Below, piece after piece: positions 1-11,029 of a DNA stretch of 64,000 nucleotides. Position 1 is the first letter of the stretch, and each line of letters starts with the position of its first letter. The notes beneath the pieces are model-generated. The model saw nothing but the letters and a program-made list of their open reading frames with translations. It was not told the origin of the DNA and searched no databases. The DNA is from Alectoria sarmentosa (lineage: Eukaryota > Ascomycota > Lecanoromycetes > Lecanorales > Parmeliaceae), in contig WOGZ01000094.1 of the NCBI GenBank assembly GCA_009733775.1, forward strand, positions 47,157-111,156. Reading direction: 5' to 3'. Both the position numbers and the translations under genes were made by a program.

Positions 1-380
1 TGAGTATTGTGGATCATTCCGAGAAGAAATTGTAGTGGCGAGGGGAGATAGTATTCTTGACTGGAGCTGTGACTTCATAGACGGTACGATTGGCTTCCAA
101 GCACCCACCTTCAACAAGATTGTCTTTATTATTCAGATGGCTTTGGGCTTACATGGCTGGTGCTGGTAATTGAAAAGTGTTCCCGGCGCTGTCTGAGTGG
201 AATCGGTATAGTCGTGCAGCAGACGGACGAGGACTGGAATGGCTATTTCTTAAGAACTTCCGACTTTTCACATGGTGTTCCGCAACTTCATAATGGCATC
301 TAAATTCAATACATACAAGATGGTATCAACGCTTCCCTTCCCATGCTTCAGACGCTCTCCCTACCCTTTCTCTCCACCCA
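1..380. other. Intergenic, 3' flank of the first gene
   Basis: No reading frame here is convincing on either strand. It lies downstream of the minus-strand gene ending at 381, so part of it is probably that gene's 3' UTR. A plus-strand open frame running across the gene's last exon is an antisense shadow. Confidence 0.5.
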
Positions 381-1697
381 TCACGCAGCACCAACCTCTA
401 CTGCTGCCATCCCACCAGCCAATCTCTTTCTCCAGGACGCACAAACTTCCTCAAACCCGCCCACTACCTCTCCACAAACTTTCGCACACTCTCTCCCTAC
501 CAACCGGCCTTCCCAGTTCCCTTTTTCGACCCAGTGAATCCCCGTCTCCCTCGCTTCCATCTCTCTTCGCATGTCGGTTACTAATTCTCTGGCCGCTCGT
601 AGCCTCCGCGAGGCCAAGGATGTGGTTTGACGCATCATATGCAGTGTGTCGCTTAGGGAAGTGAGAACGGATGTAAGATCTGAGGTTGAGGCATGGAGAT
701 TGTGAAGAGACGAGAGGATATGGGACGTAGGTGTGGGAAGGGCAAGAACTAGGGAGGTCAAGAGCGCGAGTAGGTCATCAATGAACTCCAGGTCCGGAGG
801 AGCAGAGAGTGGAGAGACTAGGGAATGCGTCAAGGTTAAAAGCGTACGGGTTTGATGGGAGAGATGCATTGTCAGCGCCTTGTGGGCTGCGATGAGTCTA
901 AACGAAGACGAACAAGGGTCAGCAATACGAGTCAGACTTATCAGGCCCAAAGATAGCATTTACCGTGCCGCGCCGTTCTCGACACCAGCTTGCGAACTCA
1001 AGTCTTTGAGGGAGTCGGCCACGCGTCGTACGATCTCATCTGCATCGCTATCATTGGCTTCAGTGCCACGGCGTGCGAGGATTGCTACAGCGGCCAAGCG
1101 AGCTTCGAGAGAAGGAGAGATGCCTCGCGAGTCCTCCAGATCGCTGTCATCGCCATAGTCTGACCCGTCATACTGCAAGTTCTTTCGTGTCTGTCCAAAG
1201 CGTATTGACTGTTTTGGAGGGCTCCGAGAGAGGTCGGGCGTAGCTTGTCGGACTGGCGATGTGAAGGTTGTTTGCTCTTTTGGATTAGCATTTCCAAATC
1301 CTGGATGCTCGTTTTCTTTCAACTGCTCATGGCGGATTGCTTCTGCTCGATCATATAGGGTTTCAATTACTCCGTCCCCAAGCTCGTGCCCGTTCTCGTC
1401 CTCTTCGTCAAAGGCTTCGGCCAATTCGTCTGCTAGGTTAGCAAGGCCATTTCCATTTCCTGGGACCATCGAGTCGTCAAAACCATTGGAGGATGCGAAG
1501 TATCCGCACTTGTCGTGAGAGAAAGTTGGCCGAGGAGTCGGAGGAGAAGCTACCGAGCACTGAGACGATGTTCGGCCGTTGGACGGTAAATTGGAATTAT
1601 AGCCATTGCTTTGAGGACTCTCAGACGTGAAAGAAAGATCGATAGCAATACTGGAGGGCTTGGGGGGCCGTATTGGTGTTGTCGGGGAAGATGGCAT
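381..1697 (-). CDS. Conserved fungal protein of unknown function
   Basis: Two exons, complement(381..897, 964..1697), give 416 aa. The 66-bp intron (898..963) has donor GTAAAT and acceptor TTTAG, and the junction forms CGA (Arg) in phase, joining ...VENGAA-R-LIAAHKAL. The N-terminal half (about residues 1-240) is Ser/Pro-rich, with acidic patches near DEEDENGHE and DDSDLEDS, and looks disordered. The C-terminal half (about 245-416) is predicted mainly helical, with heptad-like Leu spacing (THSLVSPLS, LLTSLVLALP) and a conserved-looking WVEKGNWEGRL stretch. I have the impression of homologues across Pezizomycotina but cannot name a characterised family. It shares a 551-bp upstream region with the divergent NAA20 gene. 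Confidence 0.8.
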
Positions 1698-2248
1698 GGG
1701 CGTATGTTGGGCTCTGGGGCCACAGCAAGCAGGGCCAAGGCAGTTTCCTGGTCACGGCAAGCTACAGGTTTGACATTTTCAAGGGCTATTCCATGTAGTT
1801 AATCAGTGAGTGGAATGGAAGGGAAGGTTGGATAGTAGCAAAAATGACGAGCGGTGGTATAAAGATCCGAAAAAGATGCAGATGAAGGTCAAAGATGAAC
1901 AAAGGTTACATACAGTATACACGGTATCGGCAGTACATACAGTATAGTACATATAGTACCAATACGAAGACACTCAATGGGGATAAGGTATTAGTGCCCG
2001 CTTTTCCGCTGTCGAACGTCAGACTGGATTAGTAAGCGGACTTCAGAGGATGACGTGTTGGTGCAGCAGTTCAGTACTGAACTTTGAGACCTTAGGTACT
2101 GTAAGACAACCGTATTATTAAATCGTGACTCTCGAGGCTGTACTTTATTTTACTCGTAATTATCGTTATTATCATTTATCATTTATCATTCATCATTTAT
2201 CGTTCTTCATTCTTCATTCTTCATCATCATTCATCTCTTTCCCCTGCT
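1698..2248. promoter_or_regulatory. Shared divergent promoter region
   Basis: This spacer separates the start of the minus-strand gene at 1697 from the NAA20 start at 2249, so both promoters must lie within it or in its transcribed leaders. It holds AT-rich runs of CATTTAT/CATTCTT-type repeats at about 2160-2230 immediately upstream of NAA20, and TACAGTATA-type repeats near 1911-1960. No individual factor site can be assigned. Confidence 0.5.
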
Positions 2249-2938
2249 ATGACTTCCTTACGCGCTTTTCAGCCACAAGACCTGCTCAAAATGAATCTCA
2301 CAAATCTTGACCCTCTTACCGAAAATTATAACATCGACTTCTACATGCACTACCTCACCAAATGGCCTTCACTTTTCACAGTGGCCGAAGACCAAAGCGG
2401 CAACATCACAGGTTACAGTGAGCATCCAATGCGCTCTTCATCCAATCCATCTTACTTATGCCAAGTCCAAGTGATGGGCAAAGTCGAGGAAGACCCGCCT
2501 TGGCGAAAGTTTACAGAACACTTCCTACCATGGCACGGCCACGTCACTGCTCTCACCGTTGCTCCACAACATAGAAGATCAGGCCTTGCTCAAAGCCTGA
2601 CCAAAGCTCTAGAGCGTGGATGCGAAGAACAGAATGCATGGTTCGTAGACCTTTTCGTCCGGGAAGGGAACAAGACGGCCGTTGGCCTATATCAAGGCCT
2701 GGGGTATGGAGAGCCTTCATTTTGCCCTCGAGCCAGGAATGATAGCTAAAGGCCGTCTACCAACAGATACACTGTCTTCCGGCGAGTAGTTGATTATTAC
2801 AACGACGATCCCACAGGTCGGAAAGCAGGCGAGGATGCATTTGATATGCGGAAGCCCCTGACCAGGGATAAAAAGTTGAAGCATGTCAGAAAAAACGGGG
2901 AGAATTTCAGAGTTGAACCGGAAGACTTGTACCATTAA
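2249..2938 (+). CDS. naa20: NatB catalytic subunit, N-alpha-acetyltransferase 20
   Basis: Three exons, join(2249..2417, 2472..2703, 2767..2938), give 190 aa. NatB acetylates the N-terminal Met of proteins starting MD, ME, MN or MQ, cotranslationally at the ribosome, with the auxiliary subunit NAA25. The start MTSLRAF, then NLDPLTENY, GHVTALTVAP, the acetyl-CoA loop RRSGLA (residues 91-96) and FVDLFVREGN match the GNAT fold of NAA20/Nat3. The introns are 54 and 63 bp. The first is a multiple of three with no stop, so an unspliced reading silently inserts 18 residues. The second (donor GTATGG at 2704) restores the family sequence LGYTVFRRVVDYY and the C-terminal DAFDMRKPL. Length agrees with fungal and animal NAA20. 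Confidence 0.95.
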
Positions 2939-3440
2939 TGATGCTATGAGCTGACGATGACTTTACCAACTGCGTGTCACGCTTGTCAGTGAGGAGCTTG
3001 TAGCTGCATAATTTTGGTCAGCTACAGAGTAGTAGCGATCGGAATAGGATCATCAGGACGGCTTAGGTAGAGGGAGTAAGCGATTGCTATGAGAGTGCCA
3101 CCGCACGGAATTTTGATTGTTGGAAGGTTGACGCTGGGGGAACAATGGAAACATTTCATGAATGGGACTGAAAGCTATGTCTATGGAAAACAAGCAGCTT
3201 TCCACCCTAGATGTACCGCACTTTTCGGGCGTTCGTGGAAGCTTAATGGTCTATGAAGTACCGGGCGCCTCCAGCCCAGGAAAAGCGGAAGAACCGCGAC
3301 GCAGTTGCAATGCTCACTCTCATGCGTCGTAACCAAAACAAAGTCGCTACACCAACAGTCGCATGGAACCCATTGCGAATACAGGAAAGGTCCCGATGGA
3401 GAATTAAGCCCTTGCCTGTGAACCTGCACTCGGAAATAAG
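2939..3440. other. Convergent intergenic spacer
   Basis: The spacer lies between the 3' ends of NAA20 (+) and the large Ser-rich gene (-). It probably contains both 3' UTRs. No coding sequence or repeat is evident. Confidence 0.5.
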
Positions 3441-6020
3441 TCACGCCATCGTCCTCCAATGCTCTTGTCGATCCTTCTTCTTCAGCGTAGCCTCAATCTC
3501 CAAATCTTCCGCTCCATCAAAAGTAACAGTGACTTGGATCTTCTTGATGCCCTTGCCTCTTCCTTTGACTTCTTGACGCACATGCCCGAGTTGGTCGCTC
3601 CTCTGGACACTAGCGGGCAATGCATCCGCTAGAGTCCCCGAACTCTTCCGAGACAAATTGACCACCTTCGATCGAAGTGCGTGAGATGAGTTGGGACTGG
3701 CAGTGGACTCCTGTTCTTGTCTCGCTGTTTCGGAACTATACGACCCTTGCTCGGGTCTGTCGTCTCTGCGTAGCCTAGTTGAGTTTGCATATGAAGAGGT
3801 GTATGATTGCATGCGAGAATGCTCCTTCGCCTCCGACCATTGAGATTGAGGAGATCGGAAAACGTCGCCCGAAAAGGGTGACTCAAAGCTTGCATCCATG
3901 GACCCTGATTGTGAGGGAAATCTTGGCTGCGTCTCAGATGGGCCTATCCTTGTCAGGCTTTGCGCGTGTCCAAACACGTCTTTGACGACCTGGTGCGGAT
4001 TTCTCAATAGTCGCTCTTCCGTGATATTTGAGTTGGTGGCCTGAGAAGCTTGCGGACTCTCTGGTCCCTTCCGGATTTGCCCGAGGACTTGCCGCTCGTC
4101 CATTTCTTGAGGGGATGTCATGAGCTGAGGGGAGGGCTGGCTGGATGCTTTGTAATAAGATGTTAGTGCACCCGCAGTCTGTTGATCTGTTGGACCTTGA
4201 TTCCGAGGAGTCTTTCTCCTCGGGGCATTCCCATCCTCCTCGTGTCCATATTCAACAAGAGTGTGTGAGTTGCTGACGCCCTGTGAGAGCTCAGTTTGGT
4301 TAGAAGTAGGATCATGATGAGCGTTGCGGTTAGATCTTGGAATCCTGTCATTGCCACTGCCTCCTTTCGACAAGTCTGGAACCACTAATTGCTTGTCTAC
4401 CAAGGCCACCTTGTACCAGGGAAACTTCTTAAAGAACGATGTCGATCTGGAGGCAGGTCGGGTCGACTCCTTCATATTTGAGCTGGAACGGCGCGAGCCA
4501 GTAATTTTGGAAATAGCTGCAGAATCCTGGCGGGCCTGCTTGTCTCGGAGCATACTTGGGTCGAAGCCTGACTGTGATGTTGAGCCTTCACGAGACAGTG
4601 GCGGTTTCCTTGACTCATGGTCCTGCTGGCTGATGCAATGACCCCGTGCATAGCTCGGTAAGATGGGCGGAGAGGCTTCTCGTTGAATCTGGCTATGATT
4701 ACTCATAGTTCGACCAAGATGGTGCAGAGTCCATGCTCGTCGAGTTTCTGTAGGGGGCGCAAATTCAGTCTTCAGGCGTAGTACCCCTGAATCTGAACTT
4801 GATCGCTGAGTCCTTTTTATGGCAGGATTGCGTTCCGCTTGTCCTTGCATTTGCTGTTGTGAAACGAGATACACAAATTTTCTTGGTTCCTTCTGCTTCG
4901 CGTGAGGCGGAGTGTCTTGCCCGCTTGAGCGCTGCGACTCGCTCCGTGCTTCGGCAATTGAAACCGAGAGAGCCCTATTGTACGATGGCATCTCCGTAGG
5001 TCGAGCCATCTCGCTCAAGAAGTCACTTCCACTGTCTAAAGTTGCATCGCGAACGTGGAATTTGGTTTCCGTGGTGTGAGATGCAGATTCGTCGTCGTAA
5101 ATTTTGCCAAACGCGTCACCTCCCACCCAGCCTCGCTCGACTATAGAACCCAGCTTCTCCGCGATGCTTCCTCTCGGCTTCAAAGCTTGCTCATGACTAT
5201 AATTATTGTCATGGTCCTCGGCCTGTGGGAGACAGTTCCAAGTAGTCCAAGGCTCGACCAGGTCTGGTTGGATAGCATGTGGACTCAATATGGTCTTTTC
5301 GGAAGGCGGTGAGTTTTCCACAGGCATGTCATCAACTTGGCCAACTTCTGACCGTGAAATGTACGGCGTACTTGGCGTGGCCACTGTGATGTGGTCCTGA
5401 TTCCTCTGGGCATACTGGGACGGTGCAGTATCCGTGAATAGGTTTGGAGATGAATTTTGTGCAACTCTGGCCCTGTTATATAACCTGGTTTGCGCAGTCG
5501 ATTCAAGGGTCGATTGCTGGTCCTTAAGTTGGAAGAATGGCGCAATATCTGAAGACCTAGTTGATCCTACAGATGCACTGGCAAGTTTCCGATGGTCTTT
5601 CGAAAGGATCTCAGTATGACAGCGCTTGATGGTGCCGGTGCGAGGCATATCTGTACCGGTCAGTACTGGCTTGAGCGCCAAAAAAGGCCTCGGTAGACTG
5701 CGCGATTTATAGACATGAAGCCACCGGGGCGGACATGGGGTTAATGGAGAATGCGAGCGGGCCACGATCTGTGCCTGATTTGAGAAGCCTTGCAGGGCTC
5801 GTATGCGAGTAGCAACGAAGCCTTCTTGAACAATAGGCCCTGTTGACTCGCAGTACGGCGAGTGATTACGTACGATTGACCTGCCGGACGCTGGCGTCTT
5901 GGGTGTCCGTTCTTTCATCATCATAGAAGAAGAGTGCTGTGCACTGAAAGATATTGTTGATGGACAGATATTATTCCTAGCAATGTATGGTAATGAATGA
6001 CTATGGAATACTGAGAACAA
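3441..6020 (-). CDS. Large Ser/Pro-rich protein of unknown function
   Basis: A single open frame of 859 codons. The protein is low-complexity and rich in Ser, Gln, Arg and Pro. It has scattered ordered-looking islands: RIRALQGFS, TPCPPRWLHVYKS, GWVGGDAFGKIYDDES, FFKKFPWYKVALVDKQ and, at the C-terminus, GIKKIQVTVTFDGAEDLE. The last island resembles a short beta-rich terminal motif. No signal peptide or membrane segment is clear. The start is uncertain: the first Met is at 6020, but the Met triplet near 5924 (MMMKERTPKTP) sits just before the sequence that looks conserved, and a later Met (MPRTGTIKRC) is possible. I do not recognise the family. Confidence 0.75.
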   Translation of the reverse strand: MFSVFHSHSLPYIARNNICPSTISFSAQHSSSMMMKERTPKTPASGRSIVRNHSPYCESTGPIVQEGFVATRIRALQGFSNQAQIVARSHSPLTPCPPRWLHVYKSRSLPRPFLALKPVLTGTDMPRTGTIKRCHTEILSKDHRKLASASVGSTRSSDIAPFFQLKDQQSTLESTAQTRLYNRARVAQNSSPNLFTDTAPSQYAQRNQDHITVATPSTPYISRSEVGQVDDMPVENSPPSEKTILSPHAIQPDLVEPWTTWNCLPQAEDHDNNYSHEQALKPRGSIAEKLGSIVERGWVGGDAFGKIYDDESASHTTETKFHVRDATLDSGSDFLSEMARPTEMPSYNRALSVSIAEARSESQRSSGQDTPPHAKQKEPRKFVYLVSQQQMQGQAERNPAIKRTQRSSSDSGVLRLKTEFAPPTETRRAWTLHHLGRTMSNHSQIQREASPPILPSYARGHCISQQDHESRKPPLSREGSTSQSGFDPSMLRDKQARQDSAAISKITGSRRSSSNMKESTRPASRSTSFFKKFPWYKVALVDKQLVVPDLSKGGSGNDRIPRSNRNAHHDPTSNQTELSQGVSNSHTLVEYGHEEDGNAPRRKTPRNQGPTDQQTAGALTSYYKASSQPSPQLMTSPQEMDERQVLGQIRKGPESPQASQATNSNITEERLLRNPHQVVKDVFGHAQSLTRIGPSETQPRFPSQSGSMDASFESPFSGDVFRSPQSQWSEAKEHSRMQSYTSSYANSTRLRRDDRPEQGSYSSETARQEQESTASPNSSHALRSKVVNLSRKSSGTLADALPASVQRSDQLGHVRQEVKGRGKGIKKIQVTVTFDGAEDLEIEATLKKKDRQEHWRTMA

Positions 6021-6409
6021 GAAGGCAGCAATTTCGCTACTATTGGAAGTGAAAAAGTAATCACCTCATTCCCAAAGTCAAAACCAATGAGATCGTGAGT
6101 TCATTTTCTAGTAGTAGCAAAATTAGAAGGAGCTATCGGCCTTATCCACACTTCAAGGAAAGAGGCGCATTGATGACTTTATAGGCGTGAGAAGCATAGA
6201 GCCATGGGTTGAGCGATTAGGAGAACCTAGCCCTCCTAATTGGAGCAGGGAGATTGCGGATGGAATGGATGGATATTCAAAGATGCAGGATACCGAGGAT
6301 GCAAAGATTGCAGGAAATCGCAAGGAGACTTATAGATCAGAAGCCGAGCAGTAGTCTCGATGCTCATTTTCCGTATGAGTACAAGAAATCACCCTGTATA
6401 CAGCAGTGA
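6021..6409. other. Intergenic spacer between tandem minus-strand genes
   Basis: Lies between the 3' end of the ATP synthase delta gene and the 5' end of the Ser-rich gene. It holds a GGATGGAATGGATGGA-like purine run near 6256-6275 and no coding signal. It should contain the promoter of the Ser-rich gene. Confidence 0.5.
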
Positions 6410-7318
6410 TTACTTTAGTGACGCCTGCAAGCTCTCCAAGACCTGCGCATGACTATCAGAGCAGCCTTTGCCATGGGTACGAGTGGTTGGATATCTTACC
6501 TCAAGTTCTATTTTGGCTTCTGCAATGTCCTGCTCACTTCCGCTCCCTCCGGCTATCTTTTGAGCTTCAGTAATTTGAGATCGAATGGACTGCGATGAAG
6601 AACTTGTCAGCAGAGTACAAAACAGATCTTTTCCTTGAAACACTCACATCGGAACTGAAGTCTTCCAAGGGAAACCCTTCCACGGCGTTGATGCTGAGCT
6701 GAGAGCCGGGCTGCACAATGGCGAACCCTCCAGACACTGCCGGGACCATTCTTGTCAGTGCAATTCCCGCAACCTCGCAATGCTTCTTTATCCTTCTGGC
6801 ACGGAGGAAAGTCTTTATTCATCAACCGCCCTTAAGGGTACCCTCGCTTGCTTACAGAAAAATTGCTTGCTTCCAACGCTTTCTTCAATTATCTCAACAA
6901 GTCCGGGCTTCAATTGCTCAATTGAAGGCACATGGTTGGCTAGTACACCCATCTCTCCGGACTCGGCAGGTATATTGACTTGCACTCTAAGCATGGGCCT
7001 TTGGTCAGCTCAAGCCTTGTTTGATTTGAGGGGGGAGGACTCCTAAGGAGTGAAGACGGCGGAGGGCCAACGCACACATCCGTAGACTTGTATATGGACT
7101 ATCCGAAGGAGGGAGTGTCAGCTATGGATAATAGATACGAGGTCTCGGGAATGCAAATTACGGCAATTGCTCGACTGAGGAGCACGCACCTGATGGGGAA
7201 GCGCGAGGGTGAGCTTGATCTTGTCTGACACGGCGTCGGCGAAGCCTCTTCGCTGCAGGGGCAATCGAAACGGTAATGGGCGAAAGCGAATGGCAGCTCG
7301 AGCCATACGTAAAGACAT
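6410..7318 (-). CDS. ATP16: Mitochondrial F1-ATP synthase delta subunit (ATP16 type)
   Basis: Six coding exons, complement(6410..6442, 6500..6589, 6648..6736, 6856..6986, 7076..7098, 7190..7318), give 164 aa. The subunit is part of the central stalk of mitochondrial F1Fo ATP synthase, homologous to bacterial epsilon. An Arg-rich amphipathic presequence (MSLRMARAAIRFRP...LQRRGFA) precedes DKIKLTLALPHQ, then VNIPAESGEMGVLANHV, PSIEQLKPGLVE, LSGGFAIVQPGS and the C-terminal helices ending LESLQASLK. All family landmarks are present and length is normal. The five introns are 57, 58, 119, 89 and 91 bp. Exon 2 is only 23 nt. ATG 7318 is chosen because the in-frame ATG at 7345 precedes a good acceptor-like CTACAG, suggesting a 5' UTR intron. 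Confidence 0.95.
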
Positions 7319-8746
7319 GTTGGTTTTCTGTAGGATGGCTTCCACTTCGTTCGGCTTGGGATCTGAGAGTAGGTGCTTTAGGTACTGGTGCTCGTCAAAG
7401 TCGATGAAGCGCGGCTACGAGTAGCGGCTATCTAGCTTGGCGCAGCTCAGTACTTGACTTTATTGGTTGGCATGATCGCCATTGCACCGCGCATTGCTCT
7501 CCTCTCAAATTCCGTATTGGCAAGTGATCTTTGTCCAGCTCCTACTGACCTTTTTACTAAGTTACTACCACTAATGCCGTTACGCCCAGAGTTCACAGCT
7601 AGTTGAGCGCCATCGGTTGGGGAAACGCGAGTCACCCTGCAGGAAAAGTCATGGTTGCCGGTCAGAAAATGCCTCATACAAAATCTGCATTGACAGGTGA
7701 GATCTTGGTACTCTTTGCATTCCACAAATCAATCTACTGGATTGCTGGATTTGTGGATTGCCATTCCTCGGAAGAGTAAGAACGAGCAGAACTAAAGTAC
7801 TTGAAGTTATGTCCCAAGCAGTAGTTTTCTCATGCCGAAGAATGTCTCGGGGGGGATCATTGCTATTTCTTTGTTGCAGTATAGACAAAGTTAATGCAGG
7901 ACTAACAGTTTTGATTGTCACACCATAGATTGGACAAGAATAATGAGCTGCTTCATGCGCACATTCGGCCGTTATTCCGGCATAACCTTTGCCGACTTGG
8001 GGAATTATTAGAACAAAATAATACCGCATACCTTAGTCATGATGCCTTAGTAATCAATTGTCCGTCGTTCTGAGGCGGAAGGCATTAGGCGTTTCCCGGT
8101 ATGATGAGTACTGTGTGGGAATGCGCTATTCTAAAGTACGCAGGCAGAGCCCGAGGGCCCTCGATGGATTTCAAACTTAAGCGCCCCTCTCGCCATCTTC
8201 TTCCCTCGCTCCACAAACAAACTTGAGTACCTTTCAATCATCTCTACTGCTCTCCACTCCACAGCCAAGTGCTTTTTGCGCTTCCTCTTCATAATCAAAG
8301 CTTGCCTGATAACGCTGCCGTACAAACATTTGACCCGAAACCGACTGGAAGAAGCCTCTGCATTCGGACGTCTTCTTCCCCACGACCTTGTGTTTTGTCG
8401 GAACACACAGCCGCCAACTTCATCCTGTGGACACCAAGCTCTGATCTCATCGGTCCATCTGGTCTTTCTCTGGTCTCTCTCAATTTCTCCGCAGGGCTGA
8501 GTTCGATTCCTCTCTCCGCAGCTCTCGGCGCCCACTTGAACATTCATTGCGAGCGAGTCTACTCGTCGAGCAAACAAATCATGTTCGCATTACATTCATA
8601 ACAATACGGTCCTCAGGGACACTACATATCATAGGGCCGTAATAAAGTCATCGTCCGAGTTATATCTAAGAGCTTTCGCTTGGATTGAAGAACATCCTAC
8701 CACAATTCCACCTGGACAGTGACTCGGTCTATTAGCAAGTCGCTCT
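7319..8746. other. Divergent intergenic region, no gene supported
   Basis: About 1.4 kb between ATP synthase delta (-) and the acidic disordered protein (+). Minus-strand open frames near 7447-8029 have no recognisable domains and poor coding character. From about 8190 to 8700 the plus strand is pyrimidine-rich, typical of a fungal promoter and 5' UTR for the gene at 8747. Confidence 0.5.
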
Positions 8747-11029
8747 ATGGCTCATCATCAGCAAAGCAATCATGATCGGAGCCTCGCAGCTCAAGGGATG
8801 TCCTCTAGCAACGGGCTCCACAGCTCTGCAAATCAGTCTGCAAGTGGGGATGATGAATTAACATCGGACGTCGATGAACCTCCGGATATGCATTTTTCAA
8901 AATTGATCACACCGACCTTCCGAAGTGCAAGTTTCGAGCAAGGCTATATGGCGTCGCCGCATCTTCAGCGCAGCAGAAAAGAGTCACTTCTCACTCAAGC
9001 GCTTCTTACGAGTCCTGAGCTGACTCCGTTATCCGATGCTGAAGCACCTGTGCTTACTAGCGATGGTGGACTGACAAGTCCCGCCCGGACCACTACTCCC
9101 AGTCCTCCACCGCCTGTCATCAATCATGGTGGCTTTGCCTCGCTCATCTCAACAGAAATTACGGCTCCGGCGAAAGGCCCTACAGCAGATGGACCTCAGT
9201 TTGCCGGGACCACGGGTGCTGACCGTTCGCAAGAAGTCAAGGTGGAAGAAGGTTTGGGTCGCAGACGATGCATCAGCTTCGCATGCGGCCGCCAGACCGT
9301 TACACGGAAGCAGAATGATCAGCCAGCAAATACCCAGGCGAACACTGGTTTGTCGGTGAAGATATCTGATCCACCGAAACGGCCATGTGTGTTGAGATTC
9401 GCATGTCCTATGAAGCCATTGCACACTGATCATCCCAAGTCAGGAGTTGGGGCCAAGCCAGTCGACAAACCTTTGCCTCCAAAAACAGAATTGGTAGTGC
9501 CAATTCCAGACATTAGCCTTCAAGAGCGTCGCAGTTCAGCTTCTACAGCGAAGACCAGCCCAGTCAAACATACTTCCACTGCTTCTATGAGTGCTCAGCC
9601 TCGGAAATCACAAGTATTCAATCGTATAGACTTCCAGAAATCAGAAGCCACCAGGTTCCATGAGTTTGCCGGTCCTTTCAACGCCGAGGATGAATGGATA
9701 AGCGAACAGACAGCCTACCGTCAGAAAATTACCATCAATGATACTCTCCGAAAGGAGAATGCTATCAGGAAACTGGCCGAGGAGGCCGAGGAGGAATTAG
9801 ACGAAGAGGCTGACGAAGAGCTTGATGGATACGACAACGGCAACAACTTCGATGACGACGGTAGAGACTATAGCGATGAAGCTTCGGACGGAGGCAATGA
9901 GACGGACGATGAAGAGGGCTTCGCTGACTCCGACGACGAAAGTGATGGAAATTCGGATTATCAGTTCTGGACGCCAGGTCTTACAATAGCCGCCACCTCC
10001 ACAGATCGCCTTGAGCACATTCGTCCAGCAGCCCATAGAGCGGCCTCGGAGTCCTCGATCGAATTTGCCAACAATACGAAAAAGGGCTCTACTCAAGCCC
10101 GGAAGCAGCCAGGGACACACAGATCCCCACGAATGCGCCCCGGGACCCCTAAACTGCCCGACGACGCCGACTTTGTCATTGGAACTCTCGATGAGGATAG
10201 GCCTCTTGAGGATGCATACATGTCGTGTTTGGAAGAGCGCCGACGTTCAAGACATAAGCCTGTCCCTCAAGACATCGATCCTAGCTTTCCCACGTCGGAG
10301 CCTGAGGCTGACAATGATGACGATGAAACCAATGCTACTCAGGTACATGATGAGCCGGAATGGGTAACGGGTCGGGCAGACAGTTCTGGTGAGGAGCTCT
10401 CGTATTTTAAAGAGAATGGCTCGCTGTCTACCAAAGCCTCTAATTCTCCAATACCTTCGCCTAAAAGCATACATTCACCACCACCGAAAAGAGGCCCTAT
10501 ACATCGTTCACCACCTCCACGTCGCCTTTTTGGCCAATCAACCCATCGTCTGCGGTCTCCGCCGCCTATGCATCGAAAGCTCACATCTCCTCCATCGTCT
10601 CGTAGACCTTCCCTTAGTGGATCGCCCGATAAACCTCTTGGGATCAATATGCCGCATCTGGCCCAGCGCCCCAACCTCACTCACACAACGTCGCTACCAA
10701 GAACTCCCAATCCGTTCTGGGATCAGCACCGCAGGTGGCGATTCCACGGTTCTGACAGCCCTTTTGTTGGCACTTCACCACAGAGCATCGGCCCTTCGCC
10801 TATGGATCTTCACAGCCGTGGGCCTATTGACATTGTCCAAGGTCTCGAGACTAAAAGACAAAGACGCAAGGACAAATTCTGGCGACAACATTGCCGCAAT
10901 GCCGGTAAAGAAAAGGAGAGAAGATGCCAGCCAGGTAAAGGGGCAGAAAGAATGAGGGAGCTTGGACTGGAAATGGCAGATCGGTGTAAAGGCTACGGTC
11001 AAAAGGCACAGCTTGTCCTCTCCGTCTGA
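8747..11029 (+). CDS. Acidic disordered fungal protein, possibly DUF2457 family
   Basis: An uninterrupted 760-codon gene. Residues 1-140 are Ser-rich. A pair of similar short modules follows, RRRCISFACG and RPCVLRFACP (about 175-220), each with an invariant-looking FAC core. Then FHEFAGPFNAEDEWISEQ leads into KITINDTLRKENAIRKL, a long Asp/Glu run (about 345-405) and YQFWTPGLTIAATST. The C-terminus is basic, with RQRRKDKFWRQHC and PGKGAERMRELGLEM. From memory this architecture resembles uncharacterised ascomycete proteins carrying DUF2457, but I cannot verify that. The acidic and basic blocks would suit a nuclear protein, which is inference only. ATG 8747 follows a pyrimidine-rich leader. Confidence 0.82.
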   Translation: MAHHQQSNHDRSLAAQGMSSSNGLHSSANQSASGDDELTSDVDEPPDMHFSKLITPTFRSASFEQGYMASPHLQRSRKESLLTQALLTSPELTPLSDAEAPVLTSDGGLTSPARTTTPSPPPPVINHGGFASLISTEITAPAKGPTADGPQFAGTTGADRSQEVKVEEGLGRRRCISFACGRQTVTRKQNDQPANTQANTGLSVKISDPPKRPCVLRFACPMKPLHTDHPKSGVGAKPVDKPLPPKTELVVPIPDISLQERRSSASTAKTSPVKHTSTASMSAQPRKSQVFNRIDFQKSEATRFHEFAGPFNAEDEWISEQTAYRQKITINDTLRKENAIRKLAEEAEEELDEEADEELDGYDNGNNFDDDGRDYSDEASDGGNETDDEEGFADSDDESDGNSDYQFWTPGLTIAATSTDRLEHIRPAAHRAASESSIEFANNTKKGSTQARKQPGTHRSPRMRPGTPKLPDDADFVIGTLDEDRPLEDAYMSCLEERRRSRHKPVPQDIDPSFPTSEPEADNDDDETNATQVHDEPEWVTGRADSSGEELSYFKENGSLSTKASNSPIPSPKSIHSPPPKRGPIHRSPPPRRLFGQSTHRLRSPPPMHRKLTSPPSSRRPSLSGSPDKPLGINMPHLAQRPNLTHTTSLPRTPNPFWDQHRRWRFHGSDSPFVGTSPQSIGPSPMDLHSRGPIDIVQGLETKRQRRKDKFWRQHCRNAGKEKERRCQPGKGAERMRELGLEMADRCKGYGQKAQLVLSV

